The position numbers and the translations under genes are program-made. A model generated the notes under the pieces. The model was not told where the DNA came from, searched no databases, and saw nothing but the letters and a program-made list of their open reading frames with translations. Below, piece after piece: positions 1 to 10,479 of a stretch of DNA of 64,000 nt. Source of the stretch: Azolla caroliniana. Taxonomy: Eukaryota; Polypodiophyta. Position 1 is the stretch's first letter, and each line of letters begins with the position of its first letter. The stretch covers positions 6,510,001 through 6,574,000 of the forward strand of contig JBHGNT010000022.1 of the NCBI GenBank assembly GCA_043228905.1, written 5' to 3'.

Positions 1-969
1 AAGGAAGCATTGGTAAGTGCCAAGTTGCAGTGTATGAAGGTGTTCGTGCATGATTTATGTTTTGGATTTGCATTGAGTAGCAACAAAGTTATGTGGGCAT
101 CAACTCTTCAACAACAATTTGACCAAGAGCCAAGAGATTTACTTGTAATGCATGATTGGAGTATCATTAACTTATCACCATCAAAGGATCCACCACAACT
201 AATCAAATGTATAAAGGAGAAGGAATCATCTATCGACATTGGCAAGCAAGAAGAGGAAAGCATAACAATTGATGAATATTCGTTGGATAGGGAAAACAAA
301 TCCTTCCACATGGTGTCTAAGGAGGAAGAAGAAGTCATTGAAGAGAAAAGCATTATCACCTTGGAGAAGATGATTTCAAGCTATATCCAAGGAGAAGAGC
401 ATCTAAGGTTTAGTTCTTTTCTTTTTGAGTTTCCAAAATTACTCATAAATGTCTATTCACATATAAAAGGAGAAGATTGCTCCAAAGACCTTATCAAATT
501 GAAGGTACCAATTGCCCAAACTCTTCAAGAATCTAAGGTTGTGCAAAAGAAAGATCATAAAGCATTGTTACAAGAGAGTTTCATTTATCATATGGAGGAT
601 TTGAAGTGTATATCACCTATTGTTGTGGTTCCAAAGGAGAAAGACGTCAACTTCCAACCCTTGAATGAGTCAACCAAACGAGATTTATTTTTTCTTCCTT
701 TTCGAGATGAGATTCTAGATGAAATGGTCATACATAAAAAACAAGGTAATGTGGAGAATGTGGTGTGCCAAGAAGAAAGTCATGTTGATGAAGCAAAGAT
801 CGACGTAATTCAAAATATGACAATTCTGACAAGTATCGAAGCTTTAAAGGTATTTGTACAAAAGGTTCGTTCGCTCGAAAGGTTTATTCATATGTTGACA
901 TGCTTACTTCTCTCAAGACCTATGTATCGCATGATCCTACTCGTGTTTCGAGAGTTGACAAAGACATAG
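1..969 (+). pseudogene. Degenerate gypsy polyprotein fragment with RT remnant
   Basis: An open frame enters from the left edge and ends at TAG 967-969; the first ATG in frame is at 34. Most of the acidic, Lys-rich product is unrecognisable. Near nt 610-725 it reads SPIVVVPKE and then TKRDLFFLPFRDEILDEM, matching the start of the gypsy reverse transcriptase (compare SPIVVVPKENGKIRV and DAFPLPFTDGVLDAV in the intact gypsy-B1 pol at 60273-63968). The usual residues between the two blocks are replaced and no FLDD catalytic core follows. The best reading is an eroded element whose frame happens to stay open. A rearranged expressed gene is possible but unsupported. Confidence 0.45.
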
Positions 970-2060
970 TAATTGTGGTGACCTCTTTCTTTGTGTTGAC
1001 AAGGAGAAAGATGGTGATGGCAATTGTCAATGTGTATGTGTGTGTGTTTAGAAGTGTGAGGTTTTTCCTATCGACTAGCGGGGGTTTTACTCACATAGTT
1101 TGTTTCTTTTCTATTTATTTTCTCCTTCTTTGTCTATAGCTATGAATAAGGCGAAGGAGAACCTTTAGTTTTATTAGTAGCTTAGGGTTCACCATAAATG
1201 GTTCACGAAAAAGCAAGGGGGAGGGCTAAATGTGAAAGTGTTTTTAGAATTCAAGGTATTAAAGTCTACAAGAATATAAGGTATGGTGTGTTCACATCCG
1301 GAGGGCAAGATCACGAGCTAAGGTCTTGAGGATAAGTCAAACTAAAAACAAGAAAGATGGAGAAAAGTAAAAGAAGGAAAAAGCAGTCAGAAACAAACGC
1401 TCATAACTCTCTCGTTTGACACCCAAATATCACGTGTAAATATGGGTTAGAAAGGTTGTGAAGAGAGCTATCCGTAGCTTTTTAAAACTCTAAATTTGGA
1501 GCATGGATGAGGGAGATATGACGATTAGAAGATCGTTGTGTCATAGCTAAGAATAGGAGATGGAAAAGCTGTAAAAAAAGCGTGGAAAAGAAAGCAAGCG
1601 AAACTTATCTACTAGAGGAGAACTTCATATAAAGCAAGAAGAGTGAGGTGGTGAGGAGGAGTTTTTTTCGGGTGGTGTTTTTCTTGCCTATTCATGTAGT
1701 GCGTTTTTCTAGTGATCAATTGATCCTTGTAGGCTTGAGTTTATGTATCTTCTTTCTCTTGTTTTTATGATCATCACTCCTTATTAATATATCTTTGTAG
1801 ATTTGGATTTCTATATCTTCCTTCTCTCTCTTTTCTATCATCTTCTCTCTTTTCACCTTCGAGTCTCCTTATACTCCTCTCCTTACACTTAGTGATTTGT
1901 TTCTTGGGGTTTAGGGACCCTCGTGGTTTTTCCCTTTTTCGGGTTTTCCACGTAAAAGATCTTGTGTCTCTGTATCTTCTCGTCTTCAGTCTTGTTTTCT
2001 TCGTTTTCTTGTCTGAGTATTATCTTACTTGATTTTCTGCACCTGAACATGCGTACATGG
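970..2060 (+). repeat. Non-coding 3' region and possible LTR of the old gypsy element
   Basis: No coding frame of note. A purine tract (AAGCAAGGGGGAGGG, about 1211-1225) looks like a polypurine tract and is followed by TGTGAAAGTG at 1231, a plausible LTR start. The next ~800 bp are T-rich with CTTCTCTCTC runs, as in U5 regions. The right end is cut by the Copia-3 LTR at 2061, and no partner LTR is in the window, so the LTR call stays tentative. Confidence 0.3.
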
Positions 2061-3441
2061 TGTGCGGAATAACGCTCGACCACAACCGAATCTCAATCAA
2101 CAATATGAGACGACATTAAATGTTTACGCGGAAAACCCTAATAGGGAAAAAACCACGAGAGCCCACAGACTCCAATTGTCACTATAGATAAGGGGTACAA
2201 CACTGTGAGACTCAGAGGCAACAACCTCGAGCTCTAGCTTTGCCAACCGACGATTACAACAGAAAATACCTTTTTGTATATCTCCCTCTCTCAATGTCTC
2301 TCTCTATTTTTTACAATAATAACAACACCAACAAAGTGTTCAACAACACTTCCAAAGTGTTTGCCCTAAGTCATATTTATACTTATATGACTTTAGGGCT
2401 ATTTACAAATATGGCCATGACAGGCACCATGGTTGTTTACGTGCCTGTATTTAATATTTAAATAGGTATAGTACCTCATAATTTGTATAGTATGTACTAT
2501 ACCTCAATGTTATTCAATTAAATATCATGTACATTTGTCCAATACAGTATTTAACGTACATTTAAAAAAACAGGTGTAATACGTATTTATAAAAAAATGT
2601 AAGTAAAACCCCAACAAAAAGTAAAAGAAAAAAGATTTTAGTGAGAAAGAAGCAAAAAGAAGGAAGAAAGAAGAAAAGAAGAGATGACGATGAAGAAGAA
2701 GAAGAAGAAGAAGAAAAGAAGAAGAGAAAAGAAGATAGAAACTTGTTCTGACTCTGAGTGTGATAATCATAGAAGATAAAAGAAGATGATGATGATGATG
2801 AAGAAGACAGAAACTTATCATGAGTGTGATAATCGTAGACAATTCCTCAATCTATGAAGACATAATCATAAATAATTACAATTTAAAGTAGAACATTGTA
2901 AACACACTTACACTAATTTATAGAATAAGTGAATGTCGACATCCATATTATAAGTATTTTAGGATGTGAAATGTTCAAATGTCTTATATGCATTTTAGGA
3001 TGTAGAACTATAATGTACATCACAAAATTGTGTAAACACAGATGTTTTTTACAATATTACAAATATTTTTAGAAAGGTAAATAATTTCCAAATTCTAGAA
3101 GTATTTAACGTACTATACGTAAAATACGTATTTTATAAGTATTTAACCTATTAAAAAACGTATTTAACATACTACAAAGTGTATTTATCATATTAAAAAA
3201 CGTATTTAACGTATTTTTAAATTGGGAGGTACTATACGCGTATTAATACGTTATATATGTATGGTATCCGTACCGTATCTAACGTACCATATCAGGCATC
3301 CTAGAAACATATTTACAAATATGTCCTTGGGTCCGGTTCACACCGGATCCGTTCGATTCGGTTCCTTCCTTCGGCTCGTCTGATTCGGATCCTCCGATCT
3401 GGCCCCTTCGGTTCTCATCCGGAGGGACCGAATTCCCAACA
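2061..3441 (-). repeat. 3' LTR of Copia-3 (1381 bp)
   Basis: On the minus strand it starts TGTTGGGAATTCGG at 3441 directly after the tract AAAGGGGAGTT (3452-3442). On the plus strand it starts TGTGCGGAATAAC at 2061. Bases 2098-2330 align with the 5' LTR at 33479-34129 apart from the solo LTR inserted there. It holds AT-rich stretches and a (GAA)n tract near 2690-2715. No open frame in it looks coding. Confidence 0.85.
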
Positions 3442-3854
3442 AACTCCCCTTTCACTTCGGCATGGGATGTCTTGTCAATCCGATCTGTCTCCTGCACGCG
3501 TCCAGCTTGTCGGTTGACAATACCTTGGTCAACATGTCCGATCCGTTCTCCTCCATGTGGATCTTCAACAACACGAGGTCTTGATCTTCTATTCTCTCCT
3601 GGAGCTAGTGGTATCTACACTAAATGTGCATCGTCCCAGAGTGGTACGCCGCATTCTTTGCAAGGTGGATGACACTTTTATTATCGCAGTAGAACCGGAA
3701 TTCTTCCTGCCGGATCCCTAACTCTCCGATGAAGTCCGTCATCCAGATTACCTCTTTACCAGCTTCTACGACCGCCATGTAATCCGCTTTTGTTGTTGAT
3801 AGTGCAACGGACTTCTAAAGCCTCGAATGCTACGATACGGCTCCCCCTGCATAT
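3442..3854 (-). pseudogene. Copia-3 RNase H C-terminus
   Basis: The minus-strand translation shows the end of a copia RNase H: a TKADYMAVVEAGKE-like stretch, then FRFYCDNKSVIHLAKN, then HSGTMHI and a TDKL block. In intact relatives this region binds the RNA/DNA hybrid. It lies against the polypurine tract at 3442-3452, the expected position. It has at least two in-frame stops and is cut at 3854 by the 5' LTR of gypsy-E, with CATAT at 3850-3854 as the probable target-site copy. Confidence 0.75.
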
Positions 3855-4300
3855 TGTTACCGTACGAGATGTACGGGTGATTGATAAGTAATGGTGAAAG
3901 ATGTAATGCGTTGATATGTATGTGTGATGTTATACGATTATGAGTGTGAATGTAAGTGTGAGTGTGGTTGATACAAAGAGGTGTGAGTGAGTGACTAGGT
4001 GTGAATTCCAAGGGGGTTTGCACCCTTGTGTATCTACCCCTTTGTACCTATTTAACCCCTTATGGGGAATGAATGAATAGAAGGATCATTTCTCTCTCTC
4101 TCCCCCCCTTAACGTTGAACCCCCTAGGGAGGGGGGTGGAGCCATTGTAGGCATCACCCCCCACCCCACAATGCTTCTCAACATCTTCATGATCTCTCAC
4201 CATCATACCATTCATCATCTCCACCATTACACCATGTCTATCTTCATCATCAATCATCATCATTATCATTATCATTAACCCTAACCCTAAACCTATAACA
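3855..4300 (+). repeat. 5' LTR of gypsy-E (446 bp)
   Basis: Starts TGTTACCGTACG and ends CCTATAACA. It is aligned to the 3' copy at 29838-29997, which has an 8-bp insertion (TGTGATAA) and a few substitutions. It contains CATCAT-rich tracts (4196-4275) and a C-rich/G-rich hairpin near 4122-4138. Confidence 0.75.
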
Positions 4301-6517
4301 CTTTTTGGCGAACACGACGGGCGATCCCCCTTTGGAGACAAAGTCGAAGACTACTACGCAGCAAAGACATGGCAACGACGAAATGTGCGAGAAATGGTGA
4401 TGTTGATTGGAAGCCGTCGAGGTCGAGGAATGCAAAACGGTGATGTTGCACGAGAGGACGTCGTAAAAGGATACGCAACAGACGTATATTCAAGCGTGTT
4501 TCCAAAAGAGGTTAGCGACAATGTGAGTGTTTTCAAAAGCATGGTGCAAGATGCATGGCTGGACAAACAACGAAGTAGAGGGAACTGGTGCCAACACGAC
4601 TAGAAAGACAAGCCAACCAGGAGACTGTGGAGGAAGAAGAAGTGTGTGGAGTGCAGCAGGATGTGCTGAGAATGCACAAGATATGGTTCCAGTAGAAGAA
4701 ATGCGGAGAGAGTCGGAACCGGAATCAGAACCAGAACTAGAGTCGGTTAACACTGAAGGGTCGAAGAAGACCCAGATATTGACCAACAAAGAAACCAACA
4801 ACGCAGACCAGACATCGACGACCAAAGAAACCAACAACGCCAGAAAGAGACGATCGGATGCACCAGACAAAGACAGACAAAGACGACGAAAAGAGACTAC
4901 TCAAACAGACAGAAAGAATGGAACAACGAAGGAGAAACACGACTAGAACAAATGCTAAGAACCAGTACAACAAAAACAAGACCACATGTGCCCCCTAGGT
5001 CATCATCATCAACTGGAAAGCGGGAAAAAAGGAATTGCGACCGGAGCGGCAGCCGACCAAAATGGCCAGATATGGGAGCAGCCGGACAACATTCAAACTA
5101 ACTCCGGAAAACCAGCCGGAACAGACCAGAAGACGACGGACGGTGCTGGACTACGACAAACCAACAGAGGAACGAAGGCCGGATGGCCTTCCGTATGGAG
5201 AGCGGTTGAAGCACGGCGGATGAGTAGTATTGGCCGAAGAGCGACCGGTATGGCGGCCAGAATGCGGGACAAATGGCCGAACGACGACGACGCTATACGG
5301 CAGAGGCCGGACAGTGGCGGCGAATGGCAACCCGAAACCCTACACAACAGTCAAAGAGTGGCCGAAGAGCAGCGGCCAGATTGTGTGCAGAGCGGCCAAG
5401 CGACGGACGAGGTTGGACTATGACGAACCGGCAGAGACGACAATAGAAACGGAAACGGGGCTGGATGGAAAGGCGCCGGACAAGACCGGACAACTCGAGT
5501 GAAGGACGAATGGCAACAGAAACGACCGGAAAGCCAACGACCGAACGGAGAACGGTGATGAAGACGGAAGATGACGGAACGGTTGCAGAGATGGAGAGAC
5601 AACCAGAGTGGTAACGGTCGGCACGGTGACCAAGCAATGACCAGAACGGACCGGAAGACTACGGACAACGGCCAAACAGAGGCCAAAAAGAGGGAGCCGT
5701 ACAATCGATGGATGAACAACAGACGGGAAAACAGACAATGACGAAGACATTGATCAGCAATAGAGATGTAGACAAGGCGGGCGACGATTGAGCGGCGACG
5801 TAACCAGATGGTTAAGGGACGGAGAAAACCGGAGCGGCATCCGGACAACAACGACAGTCGAACGACATCTGGATGGTAACCGAATAAAGTGGCCGGAGCA
5901 GCCTAAGTGTTGGTGGCCAGACAACCGATGGTCGTAAAGAATAGAGACAGCTGGACAGAGATAGCAGACCATAAAATGGCCGGACAGGGCCGACAGAGAC
6001 GGCAATGACGCCAAACGATGGCAGAACAGGAACGGAAAGTGGCGGCTGGACAGCCACGTCCGAGCATCGGAGGACACCGATGGCAACGGCGACGGACCCA
6101 GAGACGGAAACAGAAAAAAAAACAGAGACCGAGACGGAGATGAACAGAGAAGGCCGTACAAACACACAACGACACACAAAAGCAGAGCGTGACAGCCACG
6201 GACAATGGACATAGCGGTGGTGAAAGAAGGAAGAAAAACGAGAAAAGAGGATGAAGATAAAAAGAAGAGAAAGATGAAACAGAATCAGAAAAGAAGAAGA
6301 AGAAACAGACAACGATAAGAGAGAGAAAACGCAAACAGAAAACAAGAATAAGAAGATCGACACACAAATATTGGAACCTTGAGGGTACTGAATGAAATTG
6401 TCAAAACTCGAGGGTATGTAATAAAAATTTTAAAAATCAAAGGGCACCTACGAAATTTCGAAAACTCATCAACCTAAAAGAAATGGACGCGATCGACACA
6501 CAACTCACAAAATCAAC
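4301..6517 (+). other. Internal region of gypsy-E, no recognisable domains
   Basis: A short frame at 4527-4946 (139 codons) is Glu/Lys/Thr-rich with a tandem acidic run (ESEPESEPELESV) and two TNKETNNADQ-like repeats. It resembles no Gag I know. From about 5030 to 6240 the sequence is an array of short units built on ACCGGA, GGCCGAA and GGCGGAATGG motifs, and gives long but compositionally biased frames on both strands that I do not regard as genes. The last 150 bp before Copia-1 are AT-rich. Similar CCGGA-rich filler occurs in gypsy-A1 at 9210-10195. Confidence 0.5.
4306..4322 (+). other. Primer binding site of gypsy-E, tRNA-Trp-like
   Basis: TGGCGAACACGACGGG begins six bases after the LTR end. 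Its first 14 bases differ at two positions from TGGTGAACCCGACG, the site used by gypsy-A and gypsy-D, so it may be a decayed or variant form of the same primer site. Confidence 0.45.
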
Positions 6518-6937
6518 TGTTGAGAGACAAGCTCAACATCGGTTGGGACCGATCGGTTAGGCCGAATGCGTAAACCGGTACGCAGACCGGTGCGTAGGTA
6601 GGGCCGGATTGGTGCGTAAACCGGGAGGCCGCTAGGAAAGATATTCCGTGAGGAATATATTTGGGAGTTAGTGTAGGAGCTCTTAATGAGCATTGAAGTA
6701 CTGTCAGTACTTCAGTCAGTCCTTCTAGGACTTGTATAAAAGTGTTCATTGAACACACATATGTATAGAGTGTGGTGAATAGAGATTGAGTATTTTTTGA
6801 ATATACCTCTTGTGTTTTCCTCTCTCACTCTCTCTGTCTCTCCCCCGTATACTGCGTGAGCTCAAGCTCTCCATTAAACCTGATTTTTCTTCCTTCTGTT
6901 CGGTCTTCATACTTGCTTCCACACGTTACTTTTTACA
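6518..6937 (+). repeat. 5' LTR of Copia-1 (420 bp)
   Basis: Begins TGTTGAGAGACAAGCTCAAC, where TGTTGAG and CTCAACA form a 7-bp inverted repeat at the very start, and ends CTTTTTACA against the primer site. The 3' partner is 29171-29590, and a solo LTR of the same length is at 44637-45056. Confidence 0.95.
6695..6741 (+). promoter_or_regulatory. Copia-1 LTR core promoter with upstream palindrome
   Basis: The TATA box TATAAAA at 6735-6741 is preceded by the palindrome GAAGTAC-TGTCA-GTACTTC (6695-6713) and followed at once by GTGTTC-ATT-GAACAC. Copia-2 has the same arrangement with different bases (GAAGTAC-ACG-GTACTTC, TATAAATA, GTGCT-ACTT-AGCAC), so the layout is conserved. Confidence 0.65.
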
Positions 6938-6949
6938 TGGTATTAGAGC
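6938..6949 (+). other. Copia-1 primer binding site (initiator Met tRNA)
   Basis: TGGTATTAGAGC directly abuts the LTR. It is the plant copia site TGGTATCAGAGC with one C-to-T change. Confidence 0.85.
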
Positions 6950-7009
6950 GCGAGGGTTGAGAACCTCTCTGCAGCCGACACAGCTTGACGAAGAAGAACA
7001 AGAAGAACG

Positions 7010-7217
7010 ATGGATAGAGGCATGGCGAGCTCGCTTCCAACAGAGAAGCTCGACAGAACCAACTACGTGTCTTGGTCCTACAAGATGCACTAGTACCTGC
7101 TCGGGCACGGCTACTGGAGTTATGTCGAAGGAGCTAATGATGCGGCACCCGAATCGACGCACAGAGACTTCCCGTCGTGGGAGCAATCGGCGAGCAGGGT
7201 ATTATACTGCTTCGCAT
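7010..7217 (+). pseudogene. Copia-1 Gag N-terminus
   Basis: ATG at 7010 starts MDRGMASSLPTEKLDRTNY, matching the Gag starts of Copia-2 (19161) and Copia-4 (38564). In the family this part forms the particle shell. TAG at 7091-7093 replaces the Gln codon found in the relatives. The frame is cut at 7217, within YCFAS, by the gypsy-A1 LTR. The rest of Gag, the zinc knuckle and the protease active site are deleted. Confidence 0.85.
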
Positions 7218-7759
7218 TGTCGTGAAGATTTTCGTCCATAGGCGGAAACCGGGGTGGAAGGGGCAAGTCGGTGGTGTGCAACATGTGCACATGTATGCTA
7301 GGATATGGTGTATAGAAAGAGAGGGGACATTTTTGTCCCACATTGTAAGATCCCTCCCTCCTTGGGCTATAAAGGGAGGGGAGGGGTCACTTATGAAGGG
7401 GTTGCCTATTTTGTGCGAGTAAGGTATACCACTTAGTCTAGGGTTCTCCCTCTTCCCATTTCGTTTTAGGGTTAGGGTTTCGGTTAGGGTTTTCTTCATG
7501 GGTTTCCCTTTAGGGTTTTCGGATAGTCATTTTGGTGCGGCCATGGCGGCCACCATTGTTGTAACCATTCGTTGTTTTAATATAACTTGTTGAGCCTCTT
7601 GCCTCCGCCGATCTCTCCTTCGATGTTGTGGTCTTATTCTTCCCTCTTCTCCTCTTGAGCTAAGCCTCCATATCATGTCCTATTCTTTCTCCTCCACTCC
7701 CTAGTCCAAGACCCCCGCGGTCCCGCCCCTTCTACACGCACGCGAGGAATACCTCGACA
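7218..7759 (+). repeat. 5' LTR of gypsy-A1 (542 bp)
   Basis: Starts TGTCGTGAAGATTTTCGTCC and ends GGAATACCTCGACA. Both ends match, in reverse orientation, the LTRs at 15736-16365 and 22877-23521, but the middle is diverged, so it is a separate subfamily. Confidence 0.85.
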
Positions 7760-7763
7760 TCTT

Positions 7764-7781
7764 TGGTGAACCCGACGTGAA
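7764..7781 (+). other. Gypsy-A1 primer binding site, tRNA-Trp type
   Basis: TGGTGAACCCGACGTGAA, four bases after the LTR. It complements the 3' end of plant tRNA-Trp as I recall it (...TTCACGTCGGGTTCA plus CCA). The same 18-mer occurs in gypsy-A2, D1 and D2. Confidence 0.8.
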
Positions 7782-7796
7782 GGGCGGCAAGGGAGC

Positions 7797-9122
7797 ATGG
7801 AGATGGAAGAAGACTTGGACTTCGAGGAGATGATGGCAAAAATCGTGATGGAAGCCGGACGGAAGATGGCGAAGCGAGATGCGGCTCAACAAGCCGTCGA
7901 AAGGGTGGTCGATGGAGTCGGCCGATTCAAAGGGGACGATGTCCCGAGGTTCTTGGAAGCATACGATGCCGAGATGGCGAAAGGGGGTGTGGACGAGGAG
8001 ATGCGGCTAGAGTATTTTCCTCGAGTGGCGGCCGCATTGGTGCACAAGGAGGTCAAGGAGCTACGAGAAGCTCACGGGTCGTGGGTGTCCTTGAAGGTAG
8101 CCCTATTGGAAGCGCGCGGATACGCGAAACCGGAGTGGGTATGCCGGCAACCCGTTGGGGAGCGGTCGGCAACAACGTGGCCCGCGAGCGGCAGAGAAGA
8201 GAGAGTGGCGAGTGAGTACGCACTACCGCCGGAAGAGAGCTCAACCCAAAACGGCTCGGAGGAGCTCGACCTAGAAGCGCTAATACGAGAGGCATGCGAG
8301 CTTGTGAAGGCGAAAATCGGAGCCGAAGAAGGGCTTATTATGGAGTCGGGCCGGAGGCGATCGGAGGATACGGAGGAAGAAGCCTCCCTAAGCGTAGAAG
8401 ACGGGGCCTATACAGAGGCCGGGAGAGCGTACGACGGCGAGATAGGAGAGGGTGCGGAGCAAGCGACCCTCTTGCCTTGCGGTGAAGGGACGGCCATGGA
8501 GGCCGGTAACTACGGATTCGGGACATGCCGGCCTGAAACATTGAGTGAGGAGCGGACAAGCGGCGGTGCCGCGACCTTACACACACCGGTCCTAGAGACT
8601 CCGGCATCCGGCCCGAGAGCCGGTGTGAGACCTAGAGTGACGGACGGTGGCGGCGGCAAGGCGGGCAACCGAGACGACGGCATGGGAGAGATGGTGGCAA
8701 GCGTAATCGAGGTTTGCGGAGTCGGAGATGGGGTAGCCGCGGACAACGACGACCGGACGGAAGCGGCTACTGACACAACGAGTGGCGGTGCCGGGTCCTT
8801 ACCCACACCGGTCCTAGAGGCTCCGGCGGCCGGCCCGAGTGCCGGCGTGAGACCTAGAGCGACGAGCGGTGGTGGCGGCAAGGCGGCCTACCACGGCGAC
8901 GAAGAGAACGAGGAAGAGATAGCCACGGACCACGGCGTCCGAACGAAGGTGGCTACGAACATGGCATCGGCGAGTAACGGTATCGGGACTTTTCCCACAC
9001 CTATTCAAGAGACTTCGGCAGTCGGCCCCGAGAGCCCACGTGAGACCGGAGAGACGAAAGGTGGCGGCGGCAAAGCGGACGATCGAAACGACGACGAGGA
9101 AGGTCATAGCGGACGGAGGTAA
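7797..9122 (+). CDS. Gypsy-A1 Gag-derived protein with tandem repeats
   Basis: ATG at 7797 follows the primer site closely; 441 aa. Residues ~35-105 align with the Gag of gypsy-A2 (VGRFKGDDVPRFLEAYDAEM against IRRFSGKDATKYLASYGAEM; EYFPRVA against AEFPRVA). The zinc knuckle and pol are absent. Instead, residues ~250-435 hold three degenerate repeats of about 65-73 residues, each with a TPVLETPASGP-like block followed by GGGGK and an Asp/Glu-rich stretch. The same repeat appears in gypsy-D2 (47748-48869). It may supply an RNA-binding or scaffold function in trans, but the function is unknown. The frame is open and ends at TAA 9120-9122. Confidence 0.6.
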   Translation: MEMEEDLDFEEMMAKIVMEAGRKMAKRDAAQQAVERVVDGVGRFKGDDVPRFLEAYDAEMAKGGVDEEMRLEYFPRVAAALVHKEVKELREAHGSWVSLKVALLEARGYAKPEWVCRQPVGERSATTWPASGREERVASEYALPPEESSTQNGSEELDLEALIREACELVKAKIGAEEGLIMESGRRRSEDTEEEASLSVEDGAYTEAGRAYDGEIGEGAEQATLLPCGEGTAMEAGNYGFGTCRPETLSEERTSGGAATLHTPVLETPASGPRAGVRPRVTDGGGGKAGNRDDGMGEMVASVIEVCGVGDGVAADNDDRTEAATDTTSGGAGSLPTPVLEAPAAGPSAGVRPRATSGGGGKAAYHGDEENEEEIATDHGVRTKVATNMASASNGIGTFPTPIQETSAVGPESPRETGETKGGGGKADDRNDDEEGHSGRR

Positions 9123-10195
9123 GACCTCTCGACACCGAGACCGGAGACTACGGCGGTTGCGCTCGAATGCCAACATAAGACCGGAGAGAAGGGCGGTGGC
9201 CATGAGCAGGTGTGGCCCGGAGCGAACACGTACGAAGATGAGGATGCGAGGCCCGGAACGGGCATATACGAGAGGACCGACGGAGAGGTCGGGAGCGGCA
9301 AAGAGGAGAGAGTCGAGAACCGACCCGACCGGAAGATGGACCGGTCGATAATCCGACATGACCGGAAGACGATGCGGAAGAACATTGGAGCAGGGTCTGG
9401 TCAACCGGGCCCGAACCGAAGAAGAGCTGGCAAGGTCGGATTTGTTCGGACAAACATCTACCGGCCGGTTACGATTACAGAAGGGAGCGGACCTAACCGG
9501 AACTCGATCGGCCGAGACCGATCCGGGCGAAGGCAAAATTGGCACAGTTGGAGGTCGAGGCGAATGGGCCACAACACCCGGTGGGAACCGGTGAGCGCGA
9601 GAAGGAAGCTAACCGGGCACGGTGATTACGGCTTGGCAGAAGACCGAGAGCGAGAGGAGCCCTCCACATCTATCCTTGAGACTTCGGCGGTTGCGGATCA
9701 ACATAAGACCGGAGACACGACGGGTGGCGGTGAGGAGTCGGAGACCGGAACTGACGAGGCCACTAGAACGGGTACCCGGTGCGTGAAGACGGATGAGCAC
9801 GGCCAAGACGGCAAGCCGGAGTCGAAAGGGGCTACGGCAAGAAAGTACGAAGAGGCCGACGCGGAGGTCGGGACTACAACGAGGGAAGTATATAACGCAA
9901 ATGCATTACGGCGTAGAACGGAGCGTGCACTACGGTCGGCGAAGGGCCAAGAAGCAAACATGCACCCGGAAGAGCCGCAACGAGTGACTGATGATGACGG
10001 TCGGGGAAAGCCTTCAAGAGGCAAGTGCGGGACGACGGGCGGTGCGACGAGACGCCAAGATCAACAAAGCGAGACGGGCGTGATCGGCGTGAACGAAGGA
10101 TTGTGTATAGGAAAACGGAGGGGATGCGCGGAGGACAACGGGGCACACACCGGGAAGAGAAAACGTGGCGGCTTCCCGGAGGGCATACAAGGCCA
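9123..10195 (+). pseudogene. Continuation of the gypsy-A1 repeat region in shifted frames
   Basis: After the stop at 9122 further repeat remnants follow in other frames, for example at 9655-9745 (SILETSAVADQHKTGDTTGGG in the frame open from 9210). The translation is Gly/Arg/Glu-rich with TGDTTGGGEE motifs. The DNA is rich in CCGGA and CGGAG words, so open frames here arise easily. The frame open from 9210 runs through the deletion joint at 10195 into the gypsy-A2 LTR, so its last ~37 codons are LTR sequence. Confidence 0.45.
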
Positions 10196-10406
10196 GCAAA
10201 CCGACAGCGCTTCGTCCTCGACTCTCCGCGATCCCCTCCCCCTTCTCGTCTCCCTCCTTTTTATAGGCAAGGAAGGAGCCGTTTCCCCTTTACTTCCTAC
10301 CCACTAAATCTACCTGCCTAGGATCTTCTATGGATAACATTCGAGAAGAGCCGGTTCCTACGCTCCTGTGCACCGATTCCGCTTGTGGACGGTTTTCTTC
10401 ACGACA
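10196..10406 (-). repeat. Truncated 3' LTR of gypsy-A2 (211 bp)
   Basis: Matches 16155-16365. It ends CTTCACGACA at 10406 and loses its other ~420 bp at the joint with gypsy-A1. Confidence 0.85.
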
Positions 10407-10420
10407 TCCGCCCCCACCTA
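10407..10420 (-). other. Gypsy-A2 polypurine tract
   Basis: Minus-strand GGTGGGGGCGGA lies immediately before the 3' LTR, the expected priming site for plus-strand DNA. Gypsy-D carries the similar GGAGGGGGCGAG. Confidence 0.75.
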
Positions 10421-10479
10421 ACCGTGCATCCACCGGCATGCGCCAAATCGAGTCGGGACGGAGAAAACCGGTCCAGCCT

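Larger units (their letters stand above)
7218..10195 (+). mobile_element. Gypsy-A1: non-autonomous gypsy element, 3' part deleted
   Basis: 5' LTR 7218-7759, tRNA-Trp primer site, then a gag-derived frame with no protease, RT or integrase. At 10195/10196 it is joined to the truncated LTR of the minus-strand gypsy-A2. No 3' LTR remains. The left side lies in Copia-1 gag, whereas the right side of A2 lies in Copia-1 protease, so two independent insertions were fused by a deletion that took the Copia-1 DNA between them. Confidence 0.8.

Noticed and set aside
2525-2842. Leu/Ser/His-rich 105-codon frame on the minus strand
   Set aside because: Antisense of a GAA-rich tract within the Copia-3 LTR; low complexity.
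4276-4291. Telomere-like AACCCTAACCCTAAAC
   Set aside because: Only two units inside the gypsy-E LTR; too short for an interstitial telomere.
5093-6363. Long overlapping minus-strand open frames in gypsy-E
   Set aside because: They come from biased CCGGA-type repeats, open on both strands, with no domains or conserved counterparts.
8510-9572. Minus-strand Pro/Ser/Arg-rich frames opposite gypsy-A1
   Set aside because: Mirror readings of the GC-rich repeats of the Gag-derived frame; no independent support.
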